The notes: generated by a model not told the origin, from the sequence alone. A stretch of DNA of 52,252 bases from Fusibacter sp. 3D3 (GCF_001748365.1 NZ_BDHH01000026.1:276-52527); one strand, 5' to 3'. Counted from the first letter of the stretch, positions 41,425 to 51,644 are shown. A program made the numbers and translations.

Positions 41425-42087
41425 TTACGCCACGATTTTTTTCTCAATCGGTTTACCGGCTCCATATTTGTTTAATAATTGCTCTGCATAATTCAAATGC
41501 GCTTCTAAAGGGTCTTCTGCATCAAAAGAAATGATATTCATGAGAATTCTTTGAGTGGCCTCATTTACAGCGGTTGCTCTAGAATCCGCCGTGGTTGAGC
41601 CAAAGGGCTTATGGGCATCCTTTAGAATTGGCAGATTTTCAAGGTTCATTTCTTGTCCACCAATATTGAGATAGGTCTCGCTGGCTTTTCCGCTCGTAAA
41701 GAGAACCGGTCCTAGAATTTGATCATAATCATAAGTCCCGATTGAGTTCATGGAGACCACTGAAATGAGGTTGGATAAGTCAACGATGTTATTGATGCGG
41801 TCAACCCCTTCACCTCTAGCGATTCTACGCATGAGCTTTTCACTGGAAACCCGATACTTCGTTGGGTCTTTGCCTAAGGCTCTATAACCCGCCCTAGCTT
41901 TAAGTACATTGGGGAGCTTGCTAATCTCCGACGCAGCTACGCGCCCTTTAAAATCCTGAAATATAGCCGTCATCTCAGCTTGAAGTGCCTCAGAACTCTC
42001 TGCTACGCTGACTTCATATAATAAAATCCCCAGTCTAACCTCTGGCAATTTTGATTTGAGTTCTGAATCAATTTTGATATCAACCAT
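41425..42087 (-). CDS. B3/B4 tRNA-binding-domain protein
   Basis: 220 residues with the B3/B4 fold of the PheRS beta chain (VLKARAGYRALGKDPTKYRVSSEKLMRRI; LGPVLFTSGKASETY). Stand-alone members are proposed to bind or deacylate tRNA-like substrates; function not established. ATG 42087 has AAAGGAG eight bases ahead and overlaps the stop of the GGDEF-HD-GYP gene (ATGGTTGA), so translation is coupled. Confidence 0.85.
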   Translation of the reverse strand: MVDIKIDSELKSKLPEVRLGILLYEVSVAESSEALQAEMTAIFQDFKGRVAASEISKLPNVLKARAGYRALGKDPTKYRVSSEKLMRRIARGEGVDRINNIVDLSNLISVVSMNSIGTYDYDQILGPVLFTSGKASETYLNIGGQEMNLENLPILKDAHKPFGSTTADSRATAVNEATQRILMNIISFDAEDPLEAHLNYAEQLLNKYGAGKPIEKKIVA

Positions 42088-44659
42088 AATGATGCTCCTT
42101 TGTGCCTTCATTTCTAGTGCTTTCGAGATATTCAATAAAGGTCTCCACGATTGACGGATCAAATTGAATCCCAGCCACACGTCTGAGTTCCTCATAGGCT
42201 TCCTCATATGTCATTGCTTTCCTATAAGTACGATCACTGGTCATGGCATCAAACGCATCCGCCACAGTAATAATCCGTGCCAGATAAGGGATTTCTTCCC
42301 CTTTAAGCCCTTTTGGATATCCTTTTCCGTCATAGCTTTCATGATGCGCGAGCACATGTTCAGCAATCTCGCTCATCTCATTAACCGTACTCAAAATTCG
42401 ATAGCCGATCTCTGGATGCTTTTGCATTTCCGAATACTCTTCTGGTGTCAGATGCCCTTCTTTGTTCAATATTTTTTCATCAATGGCGATCTTGCCCACA
42501 TCATGTAAAAGACCAATCGTTTTGAGTTCATTCGTTTCACGATCAGATAGTTTTAAGGCTCTTCCCAGTTCATAGCTGAGCTCACTGACGCGTTTACTGT
42601 GTTGTTCTTCCCTTTTATTCTTCTCGTGTAGCGTATTGACAATGGCGTAGATTGCCTTTCCACGCACGCTAGGACCTTCCGTAAGCTTGCGCTTATTTAA
42701 ATAATCCTCTGCAGTCTTAAAGACATCTGCAATCTTATCCTCAAGCGTTACAAGTTGAGCATGTCCCAACGAGACGGATATAGATACTTCGTTTACCTTA
42801 ATTTGATTACAACATACCAATATTTCATCCGTTAGGCGCTCCAATATTTCATGAGTACTCTTGGTCACCAAAACAGCGAATTCATCGCCGCCCATTCTTG
42901 CGACAATTTCACCTCTTCTGCAGATTTTCTTAACTTGTGTCGCAATTTCATTTAGCAAGTGATCTCCAGCTCTATGTCCGAAAGCATCGTTGATGAGTTT
43001 TAGGCCGTTGACGTCCATCATGATGATCCCCAGCGGCAAATGTTCTATCGTCTTGAGATCAGAAATCTTTTTCTCAAAATAAGCTCTATTAAAAAGCGTT
43101 GTCAAATCATCATGTGTGCTGATATAAGCAAGATTCGCTTCTCTTCGCTTGCGTTCAGAAATATCCGTATACACCCCATAACCACCGATCATAACACCTT
43201 GGTAGGTCATCGGTACCCCTTGAATACTCACTTGATGCGGTGTCATATGTTTACCATACCGTATGGATTCAAATCGGACCATCTCGCCGCCAAAAACCTT
43301 TTGAGTAAGTTTTTCAGCCTCTTTTCTGTAGCTTTCATCCGATAAAACCACATCTAAATTCTGCCCTGAAATCTCATAAATGCTGTAACCAAATAACTTT
43401 TCAAAGGCATCATTGATTTCTAAAATTTGATGATTTTGATCGAACATCACGATCGCATCTTGTGCATTTCTGAAGAGAGCTTCAAAGTTTTGTTTTTGCC
43501 TTGTAACCTCTTGCTCTGTTGCCACAAGCTGACTATAGGTGGCCTCTAACTCTTCATTAAGTGCCATAAGTTCATCTTTGTCATCGTTGAGTGTTTTTAC
43601 TTGTTTGAAAAACTGATTGAGCATGGTATTGATTTTATCAGATAGTTTTCCAAGCGCTTGATTTGAAGACAGCACAATTTGTTGATCCACCTCTCTATCA
43701 AGATCAATATTAGCCACTTGCTCTTCAAATTCAAACAAAGGTTTTGCAATAACCGCTCTTAAAATCAAAATTAATACTATAAAAGTTCCTATGATTGCGA
43801 TGCTTAAAGCGATTGAAAAAAATTGAAGTCTTATCAAGCTATCGCTGTAATTATTAATGGGTGCAAATGAAATCAGTGTCCATCCAAATTCACTGAATTC
43901 ATGATAATGAAAATAACCCTTCAGATTACCAATCTGCTCTTCTAACATCCCATATGAAGTCGCCTGATCATCGCGCAATGCATACCATTGTTTCATCAGC
44001 TCATAAGCATTTACAGAAGACGCCTCATGATCAAGCTGATCCAATTCAACCATTTTTTCGCCTTTGGAACTGAGCAGATAAGTGATCCCTGGACCGAATT
44101 TTTCAGAGTTATCTAGCACGCTTTCAAGTTTTACAAGAGAGATATCTCCTGCGACAACGCCTTCTAACGCCCTATCAGAATCATATACTGGAACGGCGAT
44201 TGTAACGATCCACGCGTCCTTTGTCGCATTTAAAAACGGATCTGTGATAATCAATTTGCCCGCCATTACAGCCTCAAGATACCAAGGCCTCATTCTCAAA
44301 TCAAATTCTGGGGGCGGGGTAAAAAGACTTGCATTAATCAGCTCATTCTCACTTGAACCGTAATAAAGCGACATAAAGAGGTCATGCTTATTAAGCTTAT
44401 CTTTTAACATTTCCAAAATAAGTTCTGAATCCTCCAAATGAATTTCAATATAATCTTTCGCTGTAGAAATCACTTTTGCATTTTCGGCAACCCATTCGTT
44501 GACTTGATAATCCATAATATCCACAGAGAGCATCGCATTTCGCTTAACTTCTTCAGCAAGGACGATTCCTGCATCTTTAAATTGTAAATTTACTACTACA
44601 AGCACTAGAAGCAATAAAAGGGCATATATAAAGTGAATACCTCTGATAATTCGATTCAT
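42080..44659 (-). CDS. dCache-PAS-GGDEF-HD-GYP bifunctional c-di-GMP enzyme
   Basis: About 859 residues: membrane helix (about 8-26), dCache (about 30-280), second helix (about 285-307), HAMP-like/coiled-coil (about 310-400), PAS (about 405-525), GGDEF (motif GGDEF at about 590-594, RMGGDEFAVLV), and HD-GYP with HD near 719-720 (LLHDVGKIAI), HHESYDGKGYP and DAFDAMTSDRTYRKAM. Both synthesis and hydrolysis of c-di-GMP look possible. GGAG is 10 bases before ATG 44659; a TTG two codons earlier is the alternative. The ISAs1 element sits about 100 bases upstream. Confidence 0.9.
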   Translation of the reverse strand: MNRIIRGIHFIYALLLLLVLVVVNLQFKDAGIVLAEEVKRNAMLSVDIMDYQVNEWVAENAKVISTAKDYIEIHLEDSELILEMLKDKLNKHDLFMSLYYGSSENELINASLFTPPPEFDLRMRPWYLEAVMAGKLIITDPFLNATKDAWIVTIAVPVYDSDRALEGVVAGDISLVKLESVLDNSEKFGPGITYLLSSKGEKMVELDQLDHEASSVNAYELMKQWYALRDDQATSYGMLEEQIGNLKGYFHYHEFSEFGWTLISFAPINNYSDSLIRLQFFSIALSIAIIGTFIVLILILRAVIAKPLFEFEEQVANIDLDREVDQQIVLSSNQALGKLSDKINTMLNQFFKQVKTLNDDKDELMALNEELEATYSQLVATEQEVTRQKQNFEALFRNAQDAIVMFDQNHQILEINDAFEKLFGYSIYEISGQNLDVVLSDESYRKEAEKLTQKVFGGEMVRFESIRYGKHMTPHQVSIQGVPMTYQGVMIGGYGVYTDISERKRREANLAYISTHDDLTTLFNRAYFEKKISDLKTIEHLPLGIIMMDVNGLKLINDAFGHRAGDHLLNEIATQVKKICRRGEIVARMGGDEFAVLVTKSTHEILERLTDEILVCCNQIKVNEVSISVSLGHAQLVTLEDKIADVFKTAEDYLNKRKLTEGPSVRGKAIYAIVNTLHEKNKREEQHSKRVSELSYELGRALKLSDRETNELKTIGLLHDVGKIAIDEKILNKEGHLTPEEYSEMQKHPEIGYRILSTVNEMSEIAEHVLAHHESYDGKGYPKGLKGEEIPYLARIITVADAFDAMTSDRTYRKAMTYEEAYEELRRVAGIQFDPSIVETFIEYLESTRNEGTKEHHYG

Positions 44660-44755
44660 AGTCAAGGTTCTCCATCATTTGATTTAATCTAATTGCTAAA
44701 ATCACTCATAATACTTATCTTATCATATCCGTACTATGTTTTACAATGGAATCCA

Positions 44756-44765
44756 TAGTCATTCT
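44756..44765. repeat. Target-site duplication, left
   Basis: TAGTCATTCT directly before the left IS end; identical to 46251-46260. Confidence 0.93.
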
Positions 44766-46250
44766 CACGGCTATCGCATGAAAATCTACCATAATCAAGG
44801 CTTTTATTCAAAGTCTTAAAAAAATAGCATTGCGCTATTGGATTATGTGGCATGACTTATGTTTTAATGCAGAGCTCAATCCTTTTTACAGTTTTGAGGG
44901 CACAACTAATAAACCGTTTGTATCACTACAGCCGACTTACCCTACGAATGGTATAACTCAGCCTTTTTTCTACAGCTCAGATACTACTTTCGTTAGAAAA
45001 GACTCATCTATTGATGCTTTATAACGCTTCAACTTTAAACTGGTCTTCTTTTTCGTGATGGTCTCTTGTTTTAAAATATTCATGGCTATCTTCTTCAACA
45101 TGGATTGATTTGCAGCACCGTTATTCATTCTTACTCGGCTATGATCTTCTCTAAAAACAACATCAAGTATCCAATGACAACTTTCTACACCCCAATGTGA
45201 TCTCACGGCCTTTGCAAACACTTCACATGGTCCTTCTTCTGGTGTTTTTAAACTGGATATGAAATAGCTCACTTCTACGCTTTCTTTTCCTTTTGTGGTC
45301 ACTGTGCGCCTTACCATACCTATGCTTGATAAGTTTTTCCATTTGTCTTTTTCTACATACCATTCTATATCGTTTGTCTGATAATACTCTCTTTTTTCAA
45401 TTCTTCCATGACCTTTTTCTAGAGTTGTTTTTCTACTTACTGGGTAATCTCTAAAATTGGATTCAATTGCATCTTCAAAATAACTTTTTACTTCTTCATT
45501 AAAATTACCTTGATTCCCTTTTAATGAGAGTACATAATCTGCTTCTTTTCCTATTATTTTTTCGACTATCTTTTTTTGTGTACCCATAGCGTCTATTGTG
45601 ATTATGCTATCCTTTATAAATAGCAAATCCAACAGTTCGGGGATTGCTGTAATTTCATTACTCTTTTCTTCTGTTTTCAATTGTCCTAGCAAAAGATCAT
45701 TTTCTTCTACCCACGCATTTACCAGATGGATTGCCTTTCTATCTTCTGTATGTGATCCCCTTGATGTTTTTCCATCTACAGCGATTATTCTGCCAGCGGA
45801 TTCATTCGATAGCTTGCTTGTCCAGCTTATAAAGGCTCTATTAAAAGAATCACTATCCAAATTTTCAAATACGCGTTTATACGTATCATGAGAAGGTACG
45901 CCATTCTCTAAATCCACATATTTTTTAAACCATTCTTTTTTTGCCTCTACAAAGGATTCTACTTCTATCCAGGTATTCGCATTTGCAATCGTTGCAATCA
46001 CTGTTGTAAAGATTATTTCTATCAGCTTATGTTTTACTTTCCACTCTTGTCTAAAATCGCTTACATTTTCAAATGCACTTTTAAACATTGTTTTGTCCAT
46101 ATGAATTCTCCTCCAGAGTTTTTTTCCTCTAGTATTGAATTCGACATTACTTCTCTAATTCCTTTTTGTAATTATTACCATTTATTCCTTCTGCATTTTC
46201 GCATTCACTTTTCCTAAAATACTCTACATTTTTTTCATGCGATAGCCGTG
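44766..46250 (-). mobile_element. Complete ISAs1-family insertion sequence, 1485 bp
   Basis: Terminal inverted repeats CACGGCTATCGCATGAAAA (44766-44784) and its exact complement (46232-46250), flanked by a perfect 10-bp duplication TAGTCATTCT. One transposase gene inside. It inserted 14 bases downstream of an HD-GYP gene stop. Perfect ends and duplication imply a recent insertion. Confidence 0.95.
44970..46100 (-). CDS. ISAs1-family DDE transposase
   Basis: 376 residues. N-terminal DDE_Tnp_1-associated domain (FENVSDFRQEWKVKHKLIEII) and an ISAs1 DDE core with RIIAVDGKTSRGS (first Asp), SIITIDAMGTQKKI (second Asp) and the SHWGVESCHWILDVVFREDHSR block (Glu). GGAGGAG precedes the ATG. Full length and uninterrupted. 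Confidence 0.94.
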   Translation of the reverse strand: MDKTMFKSAFENVSDFRQEWKVKHKLIEIIFTTVIATIANANTWIEVESFVEAKKEWFKKYVDLENGVPSHDTYKRVFENLDSDSFNRAFISWTSKLSNESAGRIIAVDGKTSRGSHTEDRKAIHLVNAWVEENDLLLGQLKTEEKSNEITAIPELLDLLFIKDSIITIDAMGTQKKIVEKIIGKEADYVLSLKGNQGNFNEEVKSYFEDAIESNFRDYPVSRKTTLEKGHGRIEKREYYQTNDIEWYVEKDKWKNLSSIGMVRRTVTTKGKESVEVSYFISSLKTPEEGPCEVFAKAVRSHWGVESCHWILDVVFREDHSRVRMNNGAANQSMLKKIAMNILKQETITKKKTSLKLKRYKASIDESFLTKVVSEL

Positions 46251-46260
46251 TAGTCATTCT
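46251..46260. repeat. Target-site duplication, right
   Basis: TAGTCATTCT directly after the right IS end, identical to 44756-44765. Confidence 0.93.
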
Positions 46261-46272
46261 ATTTTACGAATT

Positions 46273-47463
46273 TTAAGAAGTTGTACTTGCACACTCTAAA
46301 TCCAAAAATACCACCACGAGCTGAGGTGAAAATTGTGTCCCACTGCCTTTGATTAACTCCAATCTGGCATTTTCAAGTGTAAGTGCCTTCCGATAAGTCC
46401 GATCTGATCGCATCACATCCCATGCATCTGCCACGGCAATGATTTGTGATGCCAACGGAATATCATTGCCCTTTATGCCATCTGGATAACCTGTCCCGTC
46501 AAATTTTTCATGGTGATACCTAATAATTGTTGCGATCTCTTTAAGCGCTTCAGAGTTCTTTGTCATTTCATAGCCGTGGTTGGTATGTCTTTTAATGATT
46601 TCGTATTCTTCTGCATTGAGCTTCGCAGGTTTATTTAGCAACTCCTTATCAATGTGAATCTTGCCGATATCATGAATGAGACCTGCCCAGTATATTTCTT
46701 TTTGTTGCGCAAGATCAAATCCCAAAGCCTTGGCGAGCATTTGAGAAATCAGTGCCACACTCTCCGAATGTCCTTTTGTATATTCATCATAGTATTCCAA
46801 AACAGTTGTCAGCAATAAAGCAATTTCTCTCGTCATAAATCGCTCTGAATTTAAAAGAGCCTCTGTTTTTTCCGATACTTTTCGCTCTAGCTCTTGTCGG
46901 TGTTCGTGTAACTTACAGTTAATACGGTAGTTTGATAACGATTGATTATAAAACAGATAATTCATATATATAATCATTGCAACAAATACTATTACAGATA
47001 TAATCGTCACGGTGATATTTTCATCAATCCGGTGCACAAAAGGCGTTATAAAGATCAAAGTGCATAAATCCAGTACGAAATAGATCACCCAATATTGCCA
47101 TTTCATTTGTATAATTACTCCACACACCACAAAAACAATGACAAAGTCGAAATAGGAAATAACACTTTCAGGTTTAAATCCCAACATCAACGTGCCCCAG
47201 CTCAAAAAAACAAGCACTGTGACATGCTGAAAGATTTGCATACGCATTAATTCTTTCTCAAGTGAAATTAGAAATCCTGCTAAAATAGCCAGTAGACTAT
47301 ATGTAAAGAGGAATCCATTTATCCACTTGATTTCCTTTAAATCATCCACTAAAAAAGATAGCGTCAGCATAAGTAAAGAAGCGCCCATTATAAAAGGGAA
47401 TAATCGAATCATACGCTCTTCATTATCTCTAATTAAACTTTGTTCAAATCTTTCAAGTTTCAT
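46273..47463 (-). CDS. Membrane-anchored HD-GYP c-di-GMP phosphodiesterase
   Basis: About 396 residues. Six hydrophobic segments (about 20-185) form a membrane sensor module; a coiled coil (about 190-220) leads to an HD-GYP domain with GHSESVALISQMLA, LIHDIGKIHI, RYHHEKFDGTGYPDG and DAWDVMRSDRTYRKAL. The chosen ATG 47463 has a weak GGATGTGAG site; an ATG seven codons earlier is possible. Last gene of the PucR-LytS-LytT-HD-GYP run; its 3' flank received the ISAs1 element. Confidence 0.88.
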   Translation of the reverse strand: MKLERFEQSLIRDNEERMIRLFPFIMGASLLMLTLSFLVDDLKEIKWINGFLFTYSLLAILAGFLISLEKELMRMQIFQHVTVLVFLSWGTLMLGFKPESVISYFDFVIVFVVCGVIIQMKWQYWVIYFVLDLCTLIFITPFVHRIDENITVTIISVIVFVAMIIYMNYLFYNQSLSNYRINCKLHEHRQELERKVSEKTEALLNSERFMTREIALLLTTVLEYYDEYTKGHSESVALISQMLAKALGFDLAQQKEIYWAGLIHDIGKIHIDKELLNKPAKLNAEEYEIIKRHTNHGYEMTKNSEALKEIATIIRYHHEKFDGTGYPDGIKGNDIPLASQIIAVADAWDVMRSDRTYRKALTLENARLELIKGSGTQFSPQLVVVFLDLECASTTS

Positions 47464-47493
47464 AAGCTCACATCCTTGGTACATGTATACCCA

Positions 47494-47519
47494 ATCCTGT
47501 AAATTTTATTTTACAGGAT
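47494..47519. repeat. Perfect 10-bp hairpin across the lytT stop codon
   Basis: ATCCTGTAAA / TTTACAGGAT with loop TTTTAT. No T-run follows on the minus strand, so it may modulate rather than stop transcription into the HD-GYP gene. Confidence 0.6.
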
Positions 47520-48272
47520 GTGCATTTTTTCTTTAAACAGGGCTGTGTTATTTCGACTTACTGGAATTTGAAGATCAAAGCCTTTAAGTGTCACCATATA
47601 AGTGTTGTTAAACCAAGGTTCTATTGTGTCTATATAATCCAAATTGATGATATAAGCTCTGTGGCATCTTAAAAAATTATCATGAAGAATCTCCTCTATT
47701 TCAGAGAGTGTTTTTTTACAAGTGTAATCACCGTTCACGGTCATAAAGTGTGTGGTTCGATCTTCAAAGAAAATATAGGCAATTTCATTGTATCTAATCG
47801 GCTTCAAAAGGCCATCTTTGTAAAGTGACATCACTTTTAAATGTTTCTTTATGGTTTGAACGGCTTCCTTAACATTGTCTGTGAGCACTGTAATCGGTTC
47901 AGTTGTTTCACCACTTTCAGATGTCATTAATCTCTGAACTGTTTTTTCAAAGCGCTCTTCTGAAACCGGCTTCAATAAATAATCCACTGCATTGAACTCA
48001 AACGCTTTTATAGCATAGGCTTCATAAGCTGTCACAAATACAATTCGCGTTGGGATATTGTTCTTTAAAATGTAATCTGCAACAAGTATACCCGATACCT
48101 GAGGCATGTTGATGTCTAAAAATACGATGTCATACTGATTTTGGCTAATAGAGCCAATGAAAGCCAGTCCATCATTAAAGGTCGCCACGACTTCAAGCAT
48201 TGGATACTTTGAAATTAGATAGGAAATTTCATCCACCGCTGGAATTTCATCATCGACGATAACACACTTCAT
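47511..48272 (-). CDS. lytT: LytR/AgrR-family response regulator (REC-LytTR)
   Basis: 253 residues: REC (1-120) with phosphoacceptor near D53 (YDIVFLDINMP), and a LytTR DNA-binding domain (about 150-250; IAYIFFEDRTTHFMTVNG, FLRCHRAYIINL). GGGGGG precedes the ATG. It lies 27 bases after the LytS-type kinase, its cognate donor. Such pairs respond to pyruvate or membrane potential in other bacteria; the local targets are unknown. Confidence 0.91.
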   Translation of the reverse strand: MKCVIVDDEIPAVDEISYLISKYPMLEVVATFNDGLAFIGSISQNQYDIVFLDINMPQVSGILVADYILKNNIPTRIVFVTAYEAYAIKAFEFNAVDYLLKPVSEERFEKTVQRLMTSESGETTEPITVLTDNVKEAVQTIKKHLKVMSLYKDGLLKPIRYNEIAYIFFEDRTTHFMTVNGDYTCKKTLSEIEEILHDNFLRCHRAYIINLDYIDTIEPWFNNTYMVTLKGFDLQIPVSRNNTALFKEKMHIL

Positions 48273-48299
48273 TTTTATGCCCCCCTTCCGTTAAGCCCC

Positions 48300-49994
48300 T
48301 TATTCACGTTTCATCGGCAAAATGATCCTCACGCAAGTGCCTTGTCCGACTTGGCTTTCTATTTTAAAAGAACCCTTAGAACCATAGTGTTTTTCTATTC
48401 TCTGCATGACATTTACAAACCCAACGGACTCTGAAAGTGCTCCGCTTAGTATCATATTGAGCTTTTCTTCTGTCATGCCCATGCCATCATCAAGGACCTC
48501 TATTTCGAGAAAAGCTTCCTGATTCAAGCCTTCGATATTTTTAATAGAGACTTTAATCAAACCGCCTTCAGCTTTCTGTAAAATCCCATGCAAAACTGCA
48601 TTTTCAACAATGGGCTGTATCAAAAGTGGCAGTATCCTCGTCGATTGATCTACTCTAATATCATACTGAACCCTTACTTTTTCACCGAAGCGTGCTTTGC
48701 TGACGCTGATGTACTTCTCGACATGTACAAGTTCATCGCTTATGGCTATTTCACCTTTTAAAGATTGCATATTCTTCCCAAAAAATTCACTTAAATCCAG
48801 TAGGACCTCTCTTGCTTTTTGTGGATCCGTTCGAATTAAAGAAATCACCACATTTAAACTGTTAAAGAGAAAATGGGGGTTAATTTGCGCTTGCAATGCT
48901 TTGATCTCGGCATTGAGCGCAAGCTTCGACTGTCTTTCAAGGTCCGTGATTCGGAGCTGTGTGGAGAGTATATTAGAAAGTCCCTTTGCAATTTCAATAT
49001 CTAAGTCTGATATCACATCTGTTGTCCTGTAAAATTTTAAAGTCCCCTTGATCACATCCCCTTCCCAAATTGGGACGATCACAGCTGAATTCAAATGACA
49101 TTTTCGGCTTGGACAACCGATTGCTTCTTTACTTTGAGCTACCCTGACTTCACCTGATTTGAGAACGATCTTGGTGAGTTGAGTCATGATCGCCAGCCCC
49201 GCTTTATGGTGTTCACTCTCAGCACCGACATGTGTTAAGATCTCCGTATTATTGGTTATGGCAATCGCATCAAAATCTGTAGCGCTTAAAATTTGTTCTG
49301 CCGTGAGTTTTGCAGTATCTCGATTTAGACCCTCTCTCAAAGATTGAGTGGTTTTATCTGCAAGCAAAAGGGCTTGTCTTGCGCGATATTTAGCTTGGAT
49401 ACCGCTCAAAGACTGGATGTTGCTGATGATACTCACGAAAAGTGCTATGCCACAGGAATTGACCAGTATCATCGGAAAACTGATGACCCACATAAGATTC
49501 ATCGCATCCTCAAAAGGTTTGGCAATCAAAACTAAGATCAGCATTTGAAGTGATTCTAATAATACCCCTGCAGCGAGTGCATATGGGATTTTGACGGATG
49601 AAGCTCTAAACCGTTTGCTCAGTGCGCCTGCTACAATCCCTTCTGTACAAGTTGAAATACCACATGCAAGGGCTGTAAAACCACCTATATCGATTAAAAA
49701 GCGGTGCCCTCCAGCAATTATACCCGCGATCAAGCCCACCACTGGTCCGCCTAGCAGGCCCCCTACAGCAACGCCAATCACTCTTGTGTTGACAATTGCC
49801 CCTTGATATTTAATGCCCGAATAGGTCCCCAATATACTGAGCAGTGCAAAAATAATGCCCATGGTGATTTTTTCCGGAAAGGTCATTTCTCTTTTTTCGA
49901 TGATATTCTTAAAAGCACGTGTCTTTGAAAAGACTAAACCAATCATGATAATCAGACCTACGCGGTACACCAATTGAATTAAAAGTTCTAACAT
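48300..49994 (-). CDS. lytS: LytS-type sensor histidine kinase
   Basis: 564 residues: 5TM-5TMR_LYT sensor (about 1-200, with the GGLLGGPVVGLIAGIIAGGHRF loop), GAF-like domain (about 225-345), His_kinase with H near 375 (LQAQINPHFLFNSLNVVISLIR) and an HATPase (IQPIVENAVLHGI; DDGMGM). AGAGG precedes the ATG, nine bases after the PucR-type gene. It phosphorylates the adjacent LytTR regulator. Confidence 0.91.
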   Translation of the reverse strand: MLELLIQLVYRVGLIIMIGLVFSKTRAFKNIIEKREMTFPEKITMGIIFALLSILGTYSGIKYQGAIVNTRVIGVAVGGLLGGPVVGLIAGIIAGGHRFLIDIGGFTALACGISTCTEGIVAGALSKRFRASSVKIPYALAAGVLLESLQMLILVLIAKPFEDAMNLMWVISFPMILVNSCGIALFVSIISNIQSLSGIQAKYRARQALLLADKTTQSLREGLNRDTAKLTAEQILSATDFDAIAITNNTEILTHVGAESEHHKAGLAIMTQLTKIVLKSGEVRVAQSKEAIGCPSRKCHLNSAVIVPIWEGDVIKGTLKFYRTTDVISDLDIEIAKGLSNILSTQLRITDLERQSKLALNAEIKALQAQINPHFLFNSLNVVISLIRTDPQKAREVLLDLSEFFGKNMQSLKGEIAISDELVHVEKYISVSKARFGEKVRVQYDIRVDQSTRILPLLIQPIVENAVLHGILQKAEGGLIKVSIKNIEGLNQEAFLEIEVLDDGMGMTEEKLNMILSGALSESVGFVNVMQRIEKHYGSKGSFKIESQVGQGTCVRIILPMKRE

Positions 49995-50003
49995 GATTTG
50001 CCT

Positions 50004-51644
50004 CTATTTTTTGGTATTTTTAAAAATTTTATGCACTTTTAATGCCGTTTGAATCGCATAACGGTCTTCTTCCTTGTCGATATCCATGCTGATAATCTCT
50101 TGAATTCTACCAAGTCGGTATAAAATCGTATTGTAATGTGTAAACAACGTTTCCGACATTTTTTTTAAATTGCCGTTGCACTCAAAATAAACTTCGAGCG
50201 TCTTTACAAGTTCAGTATCTTTTCTTAAATCATATGCCACAAGCGCTTCTAAGGTGTCGTTGTAAAAAATCTCCAATTCATTTTTGAGGCTCGCCTGTGA
50301 CAGTATCTTATAGATGCCCATTTCTTCAAAATAAATCACATCGCCATCCATATAGCGCACTGCTGCTTCAAGTGCTTTAGAAGCGTCTTCTAAGCTTTTA
50401 TGAACATTTATAAGTCCCTTATAAATCCGTCCCACACCCACTTTGGTCTGATATTTTTTCATCTTGGATTTTAAAATTTCATAGATATACTTCGTATAGC
50501 GCTTAACCACTTGAATGGTTTCGCCTTCTTTAAACATAATGAGAATGTAAATATGATCGCTTTTATTCAGGATCATGTAGGATCTTCCCATATCTTTACA
50601 AATCAACTCAATTAAGTAGGCTGCTTTTAAAGATTTTTCGGTCTCATCTGCATTGCTTTTGCTGAGGATGTCTATATTTAAAATGATGAAATTGGCATTT
50701 TCAGAAAATCTAAAGTTAGACGCCCGTTCCACAGCTTTGCTACGTCTCACTTCATCAAAGGAGATCAAGTCATCAAAGAATTCGATTTTATACTTGTTCT
50801 CAACTTCTTGCACCGATATTTTCTTTAAGAACTCAAGTGCAATAATATTGGATGAGGCTTCAAGTCCCAATTTGTCATAATTGGAAATAGCCCTCTCTTT
50901 ACCATAAGTCACAATATGCCCATGAACTTGGTTTTTAACGAAAATAGGTATAATCAGTCTTTCAATTTCTTTTTCTTTATAAACGATGTTATCCCAGATG
51001 ACCTTTGAGCTTTTTCCATCCAGTTGTATGCTTTCAATATTCTCGTATAGAATTGCATAGTCATTTTCAAACGCTGATTTCAGAAAATAAGTATCTTCAA
51101 AGTAATAATCTCTGACAAAAACAGGTGATGTGATTGTTTTTTGGATGCTTTTGAGCACATCTTCAATATTGCCCCCACTCACCACAACATTCATGGTATC
51201 TTTGTGTAAATTCTCCACACGTTGAAGTACGTTGGTTTGCTTTTTAAACATCAAATTGTACACAACTGAAAAGATTTCAGTGAATGACACATGATAATCG
51301 AGATCGATTACAGGTAATTCGAGTTCATTGCAAACCTTAACCACCGCTTTTGGTAAAGCTTCAATATAAGGGGTGATTTTTACAAAGACAGCACTTACAT
51401 TTTTAGCCGCTATTTCAGTAAACAATTCGATCTGCTCACTGGGTGTCATTTTTTCAAATATTTGTCCTGTGATCAAAATGATCTGACCATCCTGTCCAAT
51501 CCAGCTTAGAATTTCTCTATCAAGCATTACATTTACAGAAGTTACAGGCTTATATTGTAGATTAATAGAAGTGATGATATTAGATGTTTGAAACAATTCA
51601 AGTGCAAGTACTTCGTTTAAAAGTACTGTGGATTCATTCTTCAA
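50004..51644 (-). CDS. PucR/CdaR-family transcriptional regulator
   Basis: 546 residues: PucR N-terminal domain (about 1-125; YKPVTSVNVMLDREILSWIG), GGDEF-like/CdaR middle (about 260-430, without a GGDEF catalytic motif) and a C-terminal HTH_30 (FECNGNLKKMSETLFTHYNTILYRLGRI). The start is TTG 51644 with GGGGGGA six bases ahead. Members control purine, sugar-acid or amino-acid catabolism. Directly upstream of lytS with a nine-base gap, and adjacent to gdhA. Confidence 0.87.
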   Translation of the reverse strand: MKNESTVLLNEVLALELFQTSNIITSINLQYKPVTSVNVMLDREILSWIGQDGQIILITGQIFEKMTPSEQIELFTEIAAKNVSAVFVKITPYIEALPKAVVKVCNELELPVIDLDYHVSFTEIFSVVYNLMFKKQTNVLQRVENLHKDTMNVVVSGGNIEDVLKSIQKTITSPVFVRDYYFEDTYFLKSAFENDYAILYENIESIQLDGKSSKVIWDNIVYKEKEIERLIIPIFVKNQVHGHIVTYGKERAISNYDKLGLEASSNIIALEFLKKISVQEVENKYKIEFFDDLISFDEVRRSKAVERASNFRFSENANFIILNIDILSKSNADETEKSLKAAYLIELICKDMGRSYMILNKSDHIYILIMFKEGETIQVVKRYTKYIYEILKSKMKKYQTKVGVGRIYKGLINVHKSLEDASKALEAAVRYMDGDVIYFEEMGIYKILSQASLKNELEIFYNDTLEALVAYDLRKDTELVKTLEVYFECNGNLKKMSETLFTHYNTILYRLGRIQEIISMDIDKEEDRYAIQTALKVHKIFKNTKK

